Positions 27,469-36,005 of a stretch of DNA of 64,000 nt are shown here, in pieces. The notes under the pieces were generated by a model. That model searched no databases. It saw only the letters and a list, made by a program, of their open reading frames with translations, and was not told the origin of the DNA. The DNA comes from Viridibacillus arvi (GTDB lineage Bacteria; Bacillota; Bacilli; Bacillales_A; Planococcaceae): the NCBI RefSeq assembly GCF_001274945.1, contig NZ_LILB01000001.1, positions 1,021,202 to 1,085,201 of the forward strand. The letters are read 5' to 3'. The translations under genes and the position numbers were made by a program. Positions within the stretch are counted from its first letter, which is position 1, and the number at the start of each line of letters is the position of its first letter.

Positions 27469-28302
27469 TTATCTAAGGCCGAAACTTTTCATGAAAAAGA
27501 CCATATCATTTGAAGGTTCTATATCAAACTGCTTTTTGTATGCAACTACCCCCTCTTCTAAACTTGAGCATCTTTTAGCAATAGCATAACTAAGATTTAA
27601 TTGCTCCCAATAGGATACTATTTCTTCTCTGCTGCATACTGACTCATGTGAACAGACGTAGTATTCAGCGTCATACTCTTCAATTATTTGTATCATCGGA
27701 AATAGTAAATTAGCATCGAAATGGTTATTCCCCTGTATTGTTCTTCCATAAATACAATCACCTAAAAATAAAGTCTTCTCCTCAGGAATATATAAAATTG
27801 TTGAATCGTCTGTATGCGGACTTACAATTTGATGTATCTCACAGATAACCCCACCTAGGTCAATTTTCATTTCACCATCAAAAGATAGATTCACATTTTC
27901 AGGTAAAAAATTCTCTCTATCCGTAATTTCTGCCTTAAGACATTTTATTGAGAAGTCATTAAAAATCCCCTTAGATTTTGCTAATTCTAAAGATTTATCA
28001 TCATACTTAATGCCTCTATACATATTCAAATAATTGCTTGTTTTGCTATTTGCAATGGAAATCGAATCCCATTCGTTTAAACCAAAAGTATGATCCCAGT
28101 GATGATGAGTTAAAACCAAAAACTTCACCGGTGGCAAGCCCATTTTATCTATTTCTATTTTAAATTCATTTGCATGTTTCGGTGAATTTCCTGCATCAAC
28201 GATTAAACAAAAATCGTCACCTATCACAAGGCCTAACACTGGTCTATCCGTTTCATCACTATTTTTCATATAGTAAATTCTATCAGTAATTTTTTCTAAC
28301 AT
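27469..28302 (-). CDS. MBL-fold metallohydrolase
   Basis: About 277 residues. The metal-binding motif is THHHWDHTFG, with later ligands in VSPHTDDST, FLGDCIYG and VCSHESV. It belongs to the general metallo-beta-lactamase superfamily; a small-molecule hydrolase is more likely than a beta-lactamase. AGGAG upstream favours ATG 28302 over a GTG at 28311. A RimL-type acetyltransferase gene lies 75 bases upstream on the same strand. Confidence 0.8.
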   Translation of the reverse strand: MLEKITDRIYYMKNSDETDRPVLGLVIGDDFCLIVDAGNSPKHANEFKIEIDKMGLPPVKFLVLTHHHWDHTFGLNEWDSISIANSKTSNYLNMYRGIKYDDKSLELAKSKGIFNDFSIKCLKAEITDRENFLPENVNLSFDGEMKIDLGGVICEIHQIVSPHTDDSTILYIPEEKTLFLGDCIYGRTIQGNNHFDANLLFPMIQIIEEYDAEYYVCSHESVCSREEIVSYWEQLNLSYAIAKRCSSLEEGVVAYKKQFDIEPSNDMVFFMKSFGLR

Positions 28303-28377
28303 TATTATCACTACTCCTCACTTGTTTTTGAAGTCTTTTCGGCACAATGAGATTTATACAATACTAAAAATCATCTC

Positions 28378-28941
28378 TCATTTTTGAAACTCTGTATTTA
28401 ACAAACTATATAACCACATGTCTTTACATTCTCCAGTAACACTATGACATTCAAACTTCCTTAAATAACCTTCTTCTTTGAAGTTGAATTTTTTTAATAA
28501 CACCTTTGAAGCTATATTTTCATTACTAACAAATGCCTGGATTCTTACTAAGTTTAAATGGTTAAATCCTATTGATAAAACCTCATGCACTGCTTCGGAC
28601 ATTATTCCACGACCCCAATATTGCTCTGATAGTTCATAGCCAATTTCAGCCCTTTTCCCTTCAAATTCACTTAAAAATATTGTTCCAATAATTTCATCTA
28701 TGACTTTGTCTGCAATTGCAAAACGAATAATCCACCCTGCATCATAGCCTTTGTTCCATAGTTTGATAACTTCATAACTTCTTTCTAATGTTTCTGGTCC
28801 ATTCCAATCAAGATTTCGATATACATTTTCATTTGAATAATATTTTAATAACGCAGGAGCATCTTCCAATCTTAATTTTCTTAAACGAATTTTTTGAGTT
28901 TCTATTACTGGAAACTCTTTCAACATTTTTGCAAAATCCAT
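28378..28941 (-). CDS. RimL-type GNAT N-acetyltransferase
   Basis: 187 residues with IETQKIRLRKLRLEDAPALL, then EIGYELSEQYWGRGIMSEAVHEV (acetyl-CoA loop) and NIASKVLLKKFNFKEEGYLRKF. This is a standard RimJ/RimL family member. GGGGGAAT precedes ATG 28941. The 21-bp repeat array begins about 55 bases upstream of its start, between it and the next GNAT gene. Confidence 0.85.
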   Translation of the reverse strand: MDFAKMLKEFPVIETQKIRLRKLRLEDAPALLKYYSNENVYRNLDWNGPETLERSYEVIKLWNKGYDAGWIIRFAIADKVIDEIIGTIFLSEFEGKRAEIGYELSEQYWGRGIMSEAVHEVLSIGFNHLNLVRIQAFVSNENIASKVLLKKFNFKEEGYLRKFECHSVTGECKDMWLYSLLNTEFQK

Positions 28942-28995
28942 TTTTATTCCCCCATAAAACGCTTAATTGGTTAAAAATTTGTGCTATCTCTTCGA

Positions 28996-29220
28996 ATAGG
29001 TTAAATCATCCTCTGAATGAGTTAAATCAAGGGTTGAGTAGATCAAATCATTGCTCCAGTAGGTTAAATGCTTCTTCGAGTAGGTTAAATCACCTTCTGA
29101 ATGAGTTAAATCAAGGGCTGAGTAGATCAAATCATTACTCCAGTAGGTTAAATGCTTCTTCGAGTAGGTTAAACCACCTTCTGAATGAGTTAAATCAAGG
29201 GCTGAGTAGATCAAATCATC
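28996..29220. repeat. Tandem array of a 21-bp unit, 10-11 copies
   Basis: Units of exactly 21 bases follow each other without gaps, e.g. GTAGGTTAAATGCTTCTTCGA. Four unit variants (core GGTTAAAT, GAGTTAAATCA, GATCAAATCA and GGTTAAATG) recur in order, giving an 84-bp higher-order period. Because 21 is a multiple of 3, both strands stay open and give spurious heptad-repeat ORFs. The array abuts the stop codon of the next GNAT gene. The same unit occurs at 41671-41859. Confidence 0.9.
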
Positions 29221-29223
29221 TTT

Positions 29224-30135
29224 TCATGTATGAGATAACATGGGGAACATCAGCTTATTATTTTTAAATAGTTCTTCTTTATCCCCCATTACCATAAGTG
29301 TTGAATCCTCTTCTTTAAAAAGAGTTACTTCATAATTTTCGCTGTCGATTGGCATAAATTTCAGTATTGCACTCTTTGTTTGTTCTGTTGCCATGGCATT
29401 TAATACATCTTTAATTTCTATTTTTTCTTTTGCCAAAATATCATATAGAATCAATGTATCTTCTTCGTAATCTGCTACCGCAATTGCATGTAAGTCTTGT
29501 ATATAGAAAAGATTTTCCTTAAAACTGAACAATTCAAAGTAGTTACAATAGAACATGACTAACCCAGCATTATCATGCATTGAAAGTGCAAATTGTGCTT
29601 CAGCATTCTTTGCTGTTTCATAAAGTAAATTTAGGTCACTCACATTATCGATGTCCATTTTTCGGATAGAATACGGACTTTCGATTTTAGGGATTTTTGT
29701 AGAAGCTTGATATTCATCAACAGGTACAAACCCAAACTTAGGGTAAAAATCAAGGACACTATCATTAGCGAAAAGATAGAACATATCACATTTATCTTTC
29801 CACTCCTCTAAAACCGTTTCCATTAGTACTCGGCTTAGCCCTTGGTTGCGATATTGTTCATCTGTCATTACTGTACCAAACTGAACAAATCGTTTTTTCT
29901 TTCCTAAAACGATAAAATCAATGACACTAACTGTAATATGAGAAACCATTTTATCGTTGTCTAACAGTGAATACAAAATACAATTCTCTTTCCAAAAGCC
30001 ACTGTTATACCACTTTTCAAAATCGAAATTATAAATTTGTTGAGTTAGCAAATTAAAACGGTTTCGTAGTTCATTATCATCCTGGTAGTTTGAAATTAAT
30101 TTATAGTTTTTGCCGTTAATCATTACATTTTTCAT
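29224..30135 (-). CDS. GNAT acetyltransferase, two-domain
   Basis: 303 residues. The N-terminal half is a GNAT domain with QFGTVMTDEQYRNQGLSRVL as the acetyl-CoA loop and FYPKFGFVPVDEY. The C-terminal half (YSIRKMDIDNVSDLNLLYE, then sheet-rich sequence to the end) looks like a second, degenerate GNAT or a sterol-carrier-like domain. The substrate is unknown. The stop codon touches the 21-bp repeat array. A good RBS (GGAGGG) precedes ATG 30135. Confidence 0.75.
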   Translation of the reverse strand: MKNVMINGKNYKLISNYQDDNELRNRFNLLTQQIYNFDFEKWYNSGFWKENCILYSLLDNDKMVSHITVSVIDFIVLGKKKRFVQFGTVMTDEQYRNQGLSRVLMETVLEEWKDKCDMFYLFANDSVLDFYPKFGFVPVDEYQASTKIPKIESPYSIRKMDIDNVSDLNLLYETAKNAEAQFALSMHDNAGLVMFYCNYFELFSFKENLFYIQDLHAIAVADYEEDTLILYDILAKEKIEIKDVLNAMATEQTKSAILKFMPIDSENYEVTLFKEEDSTLMVMGDKEELFKNNKLMFPMLSHT

Positions 30136-30236
30136 TTAAATTCCCTCCTGATTTCTATCTAAATAAAGTATAACTTAACTACATAACTGGAAAATACCTC
30201 ATCCTTTTTTCATAAAAGAAAATAAGCCAATGTAGT

Positions 30237-30530
30237 TTATAACCACATTGACTTATTATTTGCTTTCTTTTCTTTTAGTATAATTCTTTGGATACTTTTT
30301 GATGATAAATAATATTTTTCCGCTAAAGTAGTTGTATCTATTCCCGATAAGAAATCGTTGTAAATATTTGAATTCCTTAAATCCAATTCTCTCCTTGTAG
30401 CAGTACCTGATCCCCAAGACTTTTTATTTTCTTCTCTTTTTGGGATATAAATATATTCACCATCGACATATGTCTGTATTAACTCTAGCAACTCTGCAGG
30501 CAGAAGATTATTTGCTTTTTTATAGCTCAT
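30237..30530 (-). CDS. CD3324-family HTH protein
   Basis: 97 residues from ATG 30530, preceded by AGGAG. MSYKKANNLLPAELLELIQ, YVDGEYIYIPKREENKKSWG and the C-terminal helix-turn-helix (TTTLAEKYYLSSKSIQRIIL) match the small CD3324 family, distantly like Mor activators. It is likely a DNA-binding regulator. An inverted repeat straddling its probable promoter (30566-30615) suggests autoregulation. Confidence 0.7.
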   Translation of the reverse strand: MSYKKANNLLPAELLELIQTYVDGEYIYIPKREENKKSWGSGTATRRELDLRNSNIYNDFLSGIDTTTLAEKYYLSSKSIQRIILKEKKANNKSMWL

Positions 30531-30565
30531 TTTTGCACTCCTAAATTTTAATAGTTCTTTTAGGA

Positions 30566-30615
30566 ATAGCAAAGGCTATTATTTTGTTATAATATTTTGC
30601 AATAGCCTTTACTAT
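30566..30615 (-). promoter_or_regulatory. Inverted repeat around the CD3324-gene promoter
   Basis: ATAGCAAAGGCTATT (30566-30580) and AATAGCCTTTACTAT (30601-30615) are complementary at 14 of 15 positions. Between them is an AT-rich -10-like element, and TTGCAT lies just upstream of the second arm on the minus strand. This is what an operator for the HTH protein encoded 36 bases downstream would look like. It lacks a T tract, so a terminator is less likely. Confidence 0.5.
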
Positions 30616-30750
30616 GCAAAATTAATAGTACCTCTTCTCATAAAATGCAGCCCTCCTTACATTGTATTGCATACATTACTGTTTCAAGTATATGCCATAT
30701 CATACCACATTTTACAGTGAAAAATCATTTCGTCAGACATTATCTTTCCT

Positions 30751-31947
30751 TTAAATTCCCATTTGATTATTCGGTGTTTTCAAAACGTTATACAATATCC
30801 CAAGACTAATCCCCAGTAGAAGGATAGAACCAATAATTACTGTGAATTGAAGCGAGATTAACTGTGCGCCAATCCCAAAAATAATCGTTAACAAGATAAT
30901 ACCAATTGACTCAAAAACACTAAATATGCTGATGAATCTGCCCATTATTTCACTAGGAATCTCTTCTTGAATGAATGTTAGAAATCCTGTGTTTGCAAAT
31001 GAAAATGCAAAAGTTAATAGAAAAAAACCGATAGCTGCTGCAGTAAATTGATGGGAAGTTGCATAAATGAGATAGCCGACTGCTGTAAAGATAGCTCCAC
31101 CGCTCATCAAATGCCCTAGTCGTAGATTTTTACTGAATATCGTATTCAAAATGGCTCCAAGTACAATGCCAAGCCCAGCAATACTGACAAGAAACCCATA
31201 TTCACTATTACTTAATCCTAGAACATTCGTGGCAAAAGCCGCTTCCAATGAATCAATTGCCGTCATTAATAATGTAACACCGCTAAATAACATATAGATG
31301 ACCGTTAGAAATTTTACTGATTTGGCGAAATGATAAATTCTGGCCCAATCCTTTTTTATAACATGAAAAGATACTTTTTCAATCACTTCACACTGTCTCA
31401 CCATTGTTGGCAAAAAGAATAGTAATGTTGCTGAACTAAATAATGCGAACGCATTTATTTTAATTGCCATTTCTGGCGTGCCAATCATAAATAGAATTCC
31501 CGCTATAGATGGCCCCAATAAAAAACCACAAGATTGCACGAAATTTTTCAGCGCGTTAAAGCGTTGACGGTTTGTTTCTGGTACCATCTTAGTCATATAA
31601 GCCATAGATGTTGGTGTGAATACCGCATTTGCCATGTATATGAGAAATGAAACAACATAAATGACTAATAATGATGAGCTAAATGCTAAAAGTAGAACAC
31701 ATCCCCCCCGAAAAATATCGAAGAAAATCATCACTTTCTTTTGATTTAGTCGATCAATCCAACTCCCAGCCCAAAAACTCATTATTACATTGGCAATTGG
31801 TGACAAAACATATAAGATACTCACAGCAAATGGTGAATGCGTTAACTCTAAAACAATTAGATTTAAAGCAATGAAATATACCCACTCACCCAAATTTGAA
31901 ATTGCAATACTACTTAACAGAAGTGCACCATTTTTCCGATTTCCCAT
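30751..31947 (-). CDS. MFS transporter under T-box control
   Basis: About 398 residues and 12 membrane helices. The loop 2-3 motif reads GSWIDRLNQKKVMIFFD. It resembles the MFS_3/enterobactin-exporter-like group of efflux proteins. AAGGAG upstream favours ATG 31947 over ATG 31956. The leader carries a T-box riboswitch, so synthesis should rise when one tRNA is uncharged. The cargo is probably an amino acid, a dipeptide or a tRNA synthetase inhibitor. Which amino acid is not determined from the sequence. Confidence 0.8.
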   Translation of the reverse strand: MGNRKNGALLLSSIAISNLGEWVYFIALNLIVLELTHSPFAVSILYVLSPIANVIMSFWAGSWIDRLNQKKVMIFFDIFRGGCVLLLAFSSSLLVIYVVSFLIYMANAVFTPTSMAYMTKMVPETNRQRFNALKNFVQSCGFLLGPSIAGILFMIGTPEMAIKINAFALFSSATLLFFLPTMVRQCEVIEKVSFHVIKKDWARIYHFAKSVKFLTVIYMLFSGVTLLMTAIDSLEAAFATNVLGLSNSEYGFLVSIAGLGIVLGAILNTIFSKNLRLGHLMSGGAIFTAVGYLIYATSHQFTAAAIGFFLLTFAFSFANTGFLTFIQEEIPSEIMGRFISIFSVFESIGIILLTIIFGIGAQLISLQFTVIIGSILLLGISLGILYNVLKTPNNQMGI

Positions 31948-31977
31948 ACGATTCATTCTCCTTTTTTATAAAATTGC

Positions 31978-32265
31978 ATAAAAAAAATCCCACCCCCAAG
32001 ACAGCTGTCTTGGGGACGAGATTGAGAATTCATAATCGTGGTGCCACCCCAGTTTGCCATTATGTCACCATAATAGCCTTTTTCAGTACGACAATAATCA
32101 AACTATTGTTTATACCGTATCTCTATAACGGGAGCTCCCGTCACATCATCATTCAAAAGAAATCCTATGTGCTACTCCGAGACTTGTTTCAATAATTAGT
32201 TCTTGCTCGCTTTCACCTATCCGAGCTCTCTGATAAAGAACAACCTTATTTACTCTTCTCTTCAA
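31978..32265 (-). ncRNA. T-box riboswitch
   Basis: On the minus strand the T-box core GGGTGGCACCACG (within 32052-32037) is followed by CTCGTCCCC and a strong terminator stem (CCCCAAGACAGCTGTCTTGGGG at 32015-31994) with a run of T. Upstream, the distal stem I signature CAGAGAGCTCGG then GGTGAAAGCGAGC is present. The NCCA-pairing bulge is UGGC, which implies a tRNA with discriminator base G. The specifier codon could not be assigned by eye. It controls the MFS gene starting at 31947. Confidence 0.85.
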
Positions 32266-32657
32266 TGTATTTGGATGATTTTAGCATATTAATCTATTAG
32301 AGTCAATAATCTATATTTTCCTTATAAGCCTATTCGAGAAAAATTTGAAAACGATTGTGCATTGAAAATATTTCATATGTTTAGGGCAAGAATGAGATGT
32401 ATATAATCCTCACCTACCCCTCATTATTTTCTATTATGATAGATTACCATTCTACAAATATTCACAAACATCTTGTTATATGTCCTGCTAGATGACCTGA
32501 TAGATCACGGGTAAAACCATTTTTCAATCACTTAATCCATCTACATTAAGTGCTTTCGTATAGAAAAATGACTCAATAGCAATACTGAAGAATGAAGTCA
32601 AAAAAGCCTATATTGCATCGCATTTAGAAAAGAATAGTCGAGTAGGAGGACATTATA
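32266..32657. other. Intergenic region before RNase J
   Basis: No gene is seen. A short inverted repeat (CACTTAAT, 8-base loop, ATTAAGTG at about 32528-32551) and a -10-like TATAAT at 32402-32407 are present. A convincing -35 was not found. AGGAGG at about 32644 serves the TTG start at 32658. Confidence 0.4.
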
Positions 32658-34322
32658 TTGACTCAAAGTAATAAAACATTATCTATTTTCGCCTTAGGTG
32701 GTATCAATGAAATAGGTAAAAATATGTATGTTATACAATACGCAGATGATATTGTAATCGTCGATTGTGGCGCAAAATTTCCTGATGAAAGCTTATTAGG
32801 AATTGATCTTATCGTCCCTGATATCGATTATTTACAAGAAAATAAGGAAAAAATCAGGGCTCTAGTAGTAACACATGGGCATGAGGATCACATTGGGGGA
32901 ATTCCATTCTTCTTGCAAAAACTAAATGTTCCTATTTATGCAACTCGTTTTACACTAGGATTAATTGAACTAAAATTAAAGGAACATAAACTATTTAGGA
33001 CTACAGAATTGGTACAAATCAACTCAGATTCAAAGTTAGAGTTTGGTGACATTGCAGTAAGCTTTTTTAGAACAAGCCATAGTATTCCTGATTGTTTAGG
33101 CATTGTCTTTGACACACCTGAAGGAAAGGTTGTTCATACAGGGGACTTTAAATTCGATTTAACACCAATGAATGATCAATATTCAGATATTCATAAAATG
33201 AGTGAGATTGGTACAGAGGGGGTACTACTCCTCATTTCCGAGAGTACAAATGCAGAACGCCCTGGCTCTACACCTTCTGAACAATTAGTAGGTGAGCATA
33301 TTGAAGCAGCCTTTATGAAAGCTAAGCGTAAGATTATTATTTCAACCTTTGCTTCAAATGTAAATCGTATTCAGCAAATAGTCCATGCAACTTTAAAAAC
33401 CAATCGAAAGCTTGCACTGCTTGGTCGTAGTATGGTGAATGTCGTTTCCGTTGCTGTAGAACGCGGTTATTTAGATTTACCAGATGGCTTGCTCATTGAG
33501 GCACGAGACGTAAAATATTTGCCACCTGAAGATGTCGTGATTTTATGTACAGGGAGTCAAGGAGAGCCACTTGCGGTCCTTTCTCGCTTATCCACTTCGA
33601 ATCACCGGGAAGTAAAAGTGTTACCTGATGATACGGTTATTTTTGCAGCATCCCCTATTCCGGGGAATGAAAAAGATGTATCACGGATAGTAGATAGCTT
33701 CTTTCAAATGGGAGCCAAAGTTATTTATGGTTCAGCTAGTAAAACGGGAATGCACGTATCGGGGCACGGTTATCAAGAGGACCTAAAACTTATGTTAACA
33801 TTAATGAAACCTAAATATTTTATTCCCATTCACGGTGAATATAGAATGTTATACCTACATCGCTTGTTAGCTGAATCCGTTGGCATAGAAAAAGACAGTA
33901 CCTTCATCATTAAAAACGGAGATGTTGTCGATATTGAAAACTCATTAGCTCGTCAAACTAGAAAAGTCCCTGCTGGAGATACTTACGTAGATGGCATCGG
34001 CATTGGCGAAGTAGAGGACATCGTATTGCGAGATCGAAAACAGCTATCTGAAGACGGCATGCTCGTCATTGTTGTAACTATTATTAAAACACAAAGCAAA
34101 CTCGTTTCTGAACCTAACACCATTTCCCGAGGATTTGTATACGCAAAAGATTCCGAAGAGCTTATAAAAAATGTAAATGACATTGTTAAAACAACAGTTA
34201 ATGAATCATTAGATGGTAGTATTAATAAAATGAAGAAAAAGATTAAAAAATCAGTAGGCCAGTATATAAATGCTGAGACAAAAAGAAAGCCGATGATTTT
34301 GCCGGTTATTATTGAGGTTTAG
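32658..34322 (+). CDS. Ribonuclease J family protein
   Basis: 554 residues. The metallo-beta-lactamase motif is VVTHGHEDHIGG (His73, His75, Asp77, His78), followed by FRTSHSIPD, VHTGDFKFD, the beta-CASP ATFAS-like ISTFASN and SGHGYQEDLKLML, PIHGEYRM, and the C-terminal domain ending KRKPMILPVIIEV. RNase J is a 5' exonuclease and endonuclease in mRNA turnover. The start is TTG after AGGAGG. The gene normally paired with rnjA (rpoY) is absent, so this may be a second J-type paralogue. Confidence 0.9.
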   Translation: MTQSNKTLSIFALGGINEIGKNMYVIQYADDIVIVDCGAKFPDESLLGIDLIVPDIDYLQENKEKIRALVVTHGHEDHIGGIPFFLQKLNVPIYATRFTLGLIELKLKEHKLFRTTELVQINSDSKLEFGDIAVSFFRTSHSIPDCLGIVFDTPEGKVVHTGDFKFDLTPMNDQYSDIHKMSEIGTEGVLLLISESTNAERPGSTPSEQLVGEHIEAAFMKAKRKIIISTFASNVNRIQQIVHATLKTNRKLALLGRSMVNVVSVAVERGYLDLPDGLLIEARDVKYLPPEDVVILCTGSQGEPLAVLSRLSTSNHREVKVLPDDTVIFAASPIPGNEKDVSRIVDSFFQMGAKVIYGSASKTGMHVSGHGYQEDLKLMLTLMKPKYFIPIHGEYRMLYLHRLLAESVGIEKDSTFIIKNGDVVDIENSLARQTRKVPAGDTYVDGIGIGEVEDIVLRDRKQLSEDGMLVIVVTIIKTQSKLVSEPNTISRGFVYAKDSEELIKNVNDIVKTTVNESLDGSINKMKKKIKKSVGQYINAETKRKPMILPVIIEV

Positions 34323-34379
34323 GTGGGAAGTGCTTTTCAATTGCATTTATCTCGACAAGATAGAGTTCACAGAATCATC

Positions 34380-34418
34380 GCCCATAAATGTTTAGCTACC
34401 AACGTTTATGGGCTTTTT
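34380..34418 (+). terminator. Terminator of the RNase J gene
   Basis: GCCCATAAA and TTTATGGGC form a 9-bp stem with a 16-base loop and a T5 tail. Confidence 0.85.
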
Positions 34419-34450
34419 ATTTTGTACTAGCTTTTTTTGCGAATAAAATG

Positions 34451-34478
34451 AGAGAACTTTGTATTGATAAAGTTCTCT
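34451..34478 (-). terminator. Stem-loop past the methyltransferase gene
   Basis: AGAGAACTTT and AAAGTTCTCT form a perfect 10-bp stem; the minus-strand tail is CATTTTATT. A second hairpin (TTCAACTA/TAGTTGAA) lies at 34484-34510. Together they probably end the minus-strand methyltransferase transcript. Confidence 0.55.
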
Positions 34479-34515
34479 ACTTTTTCAACTAAAGTCTCCC
34501 GCTAGTTGAAGAACA

Positions 34516-35136
34516 TTAATTAATTTTAGCAATTATTATCTTCCTATACATTCCATTCATCATAATTGGTGTATCTTCTTCCATTTTTAAATGTTTATTA
34601 TTTTTTTGAATTAATTTTTCAAAGCTTCGCCCAATATCAGTTCCTAATGCGCTAATAATTGGTCTTAATAGTAATTTTGGTAATGAGAGCTTTTTATTTT
34701 TAGGAGCAAATTTATCAAAAATAATTACTTTTCCTTTGTACTTTAAAACTCTCGAGATTTCTTGAAAACATTTATTAGCATCTGGTACAACTGAAAGTAT
34801 TAAACTTGCTACAACATAGTCGAAAGTTTCTTCCTCAAAAATCATATTTTGAGCATCCATTTCTAAAAATTTTATCCTAGAACCCTTGAATTTTGTTTTT
34901 GCCTTTCCAAGCATATCCGGTGAATAATCAATTGCAGTTATATCTAAGTCAGAGTAATTGATTAGCTCTAAATCAGCACCTGTCCCTACACCAACAAACA
35001 AGATTTTTTGTTTGCTATCGAATGGTATCGATTGAAATATTTGTTTTCGTGCATTTAAAAAGTTACCTGTATTAAAAAACTTATCATAAATTGGCGATCC
35101 GATTTTATAAATAAATTTGTTCCAAGAATTATTCAA
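34516..35136 (-). CDS. Class I SAM-dependent methyltransferase
   Basis: About 206 residues. SAM motif I is ILFVGVGTGADLEL, motif II is ITAIDYSPDML, and post-II FLEMDAQNMIFEEETFDYV and motif IV-like VIIFDKFAP follow. It resembles UbiE/phosphatidylethanolamine methyltransferase-like enzymes. The C-terminus (RPIISALGTDIGRSFEKLI) suggests a membrane-proximal lipid or quinone-like substrate, but this is not certain. The start is probably TTG 35136, with GGGAG nine bases upstream; the frame is open to 35172. Confidence 0.75.
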   Translation of the reverse strand: MNNSWNKFIYKIGSPIYDKFFNTGNFLNARKQIFQSIPFDSKQKILFVGVGTGADLELINYSDLDITAIDYSPDMLGKAKTKFKGSRIKFLEMDAQNMIFEEETFDYVVASLILSVVPDANKCFQEISRVLKYKGKVIIFDKFAPKNKKLSLPKLLLRPIISALGTDIGRSFEKLIQKNNKHLKMEEDTPIMMNGMYRKIIIAKIN

Positions 35137-35241
35137 ACCCCTACACTCCCAGTTCAATCTTAATTCTATCAATCAATAACATACTTAAATCTAAACAACT
35201 TCCAAATTTAAAAATGTTGTTAATGAAAACGACTCTTTTGC

Positions 35242-35664
35242 TTAATTAAGTAAATTAAAGAAACGTGTCTTTAAAATAATTATAACTAATACAATGATTA
35301 ATACCATTTCAGCAACCGTTACAATATATGTGTTTGGATTCGTTGCATATTTCCATTCCATTACAGACCTTACCGATTCTGATAAGAAAATAAACAATAA
35401 AAAAAAATAAACCCACATGTCAAAATACCAATCAATTTTATGTACGTCTGAATAAATCATATAATAAGAAATCGTTATGAATATTAAACTAAATGTAATT
35501 CGAATCGACCAATCTATTTTCTTATGTAAGTCATTAACATGATTGTATGAAAACCATTTCTTTCGCTCAACTTTTAATATTTTTCTCATAAAATAGCCGA
35601 ACATTAAAATGATCCCAGTAAATATTAGTAATAATACTACTATTTTAAGTGTTTCATTATCCAT
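35242..35664 (-). CDS. DUF4181 membrane protein
   Basis: 140 residues with four membrane helices. The loop RKILKVERKKWFSYNHVNDLHKKIDW is typical of DUF4181 (YxeD-like small Bacillus membrane proteins). The function is unknown. GGAGGAAAC precedes ATG 35664. It may be cotranscribed with the methyltransferase gene 105 bases downstream. Confidence 0.65.
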   Translation of the reverse strand: MDNETLKIVVLLLIFTGIILMFGYFMRKILKVERKKWFSYNHVNDLHKKIDWSIRITFSLIFITISYYMIYSDVHKIDWYFDMWVYFFLLFIFLSESVRSVMEWKYATNPNTYIVTVAEMVLIIVLVIIILKTRFFNLLN

Positions 35665-36005
35665 AGTTTCCTCCTGTGTCTAAACTCTTCTCGTTAGTAG
35701 AACAAATAGGTATACTTCTTAATACATTTCAACAAACATGTCCAAAATCCTTTTTTATACTAAACTGACAAGTTTTTTACAAGGCAGTCCTTTATTCCCT
35801 CCTCCGTTTTTCTTGGACTGAGTTTATATAGTCCTAATATTACATTTTCACTATTATCATGGAAAAAATGTGGAAATCGATAGCGTTTTAGAAGTAAACA
35901 GTATAAGCTTAAAACAGCTTGTCATTTTAGAAAAAAATGGATTAGTAAGTAAAATATCTCATAATCTATTATATAGAATACATCCATTTATAAGGAGTCG
36001 AGGAA
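35665..36005. other. Intergenic region between divergent genes
   Basis: No gene of note. Short open frames near 35850-35960 lack ribosome sites. AAGGAG at 35992-35997 serves the MalT-like gene. Promoters for both divergent genes must lie here; none is near consensus. Confidence 0.4.

Noticed and set aside
28984..29214. Minus-strand ORF of 76 residues with repeats
   Set aside because: It lies wholly within the 21-bp tandem array and is open only because the unit length is a multiple of three.
28996..29220. CRISPR array
   Set aside because: Units are contiguous with no unique spacers, no cas genes are near, and the unit is too short.
28788..29267. Plus-strand ORF of 159 residues with heptad repeats
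   Set aside because: It runs antisense through the start of the RimL-type gene and then through the 21-bp repeat array. The 7-residue periodicity comes from the 21-base unit, and no ribosome site is present.
31683..32195. Plus-strand ORFs across the MFS start and T-box leader
   Set aside because: They are antisense to the transporter gene and to the structured leader RNA.
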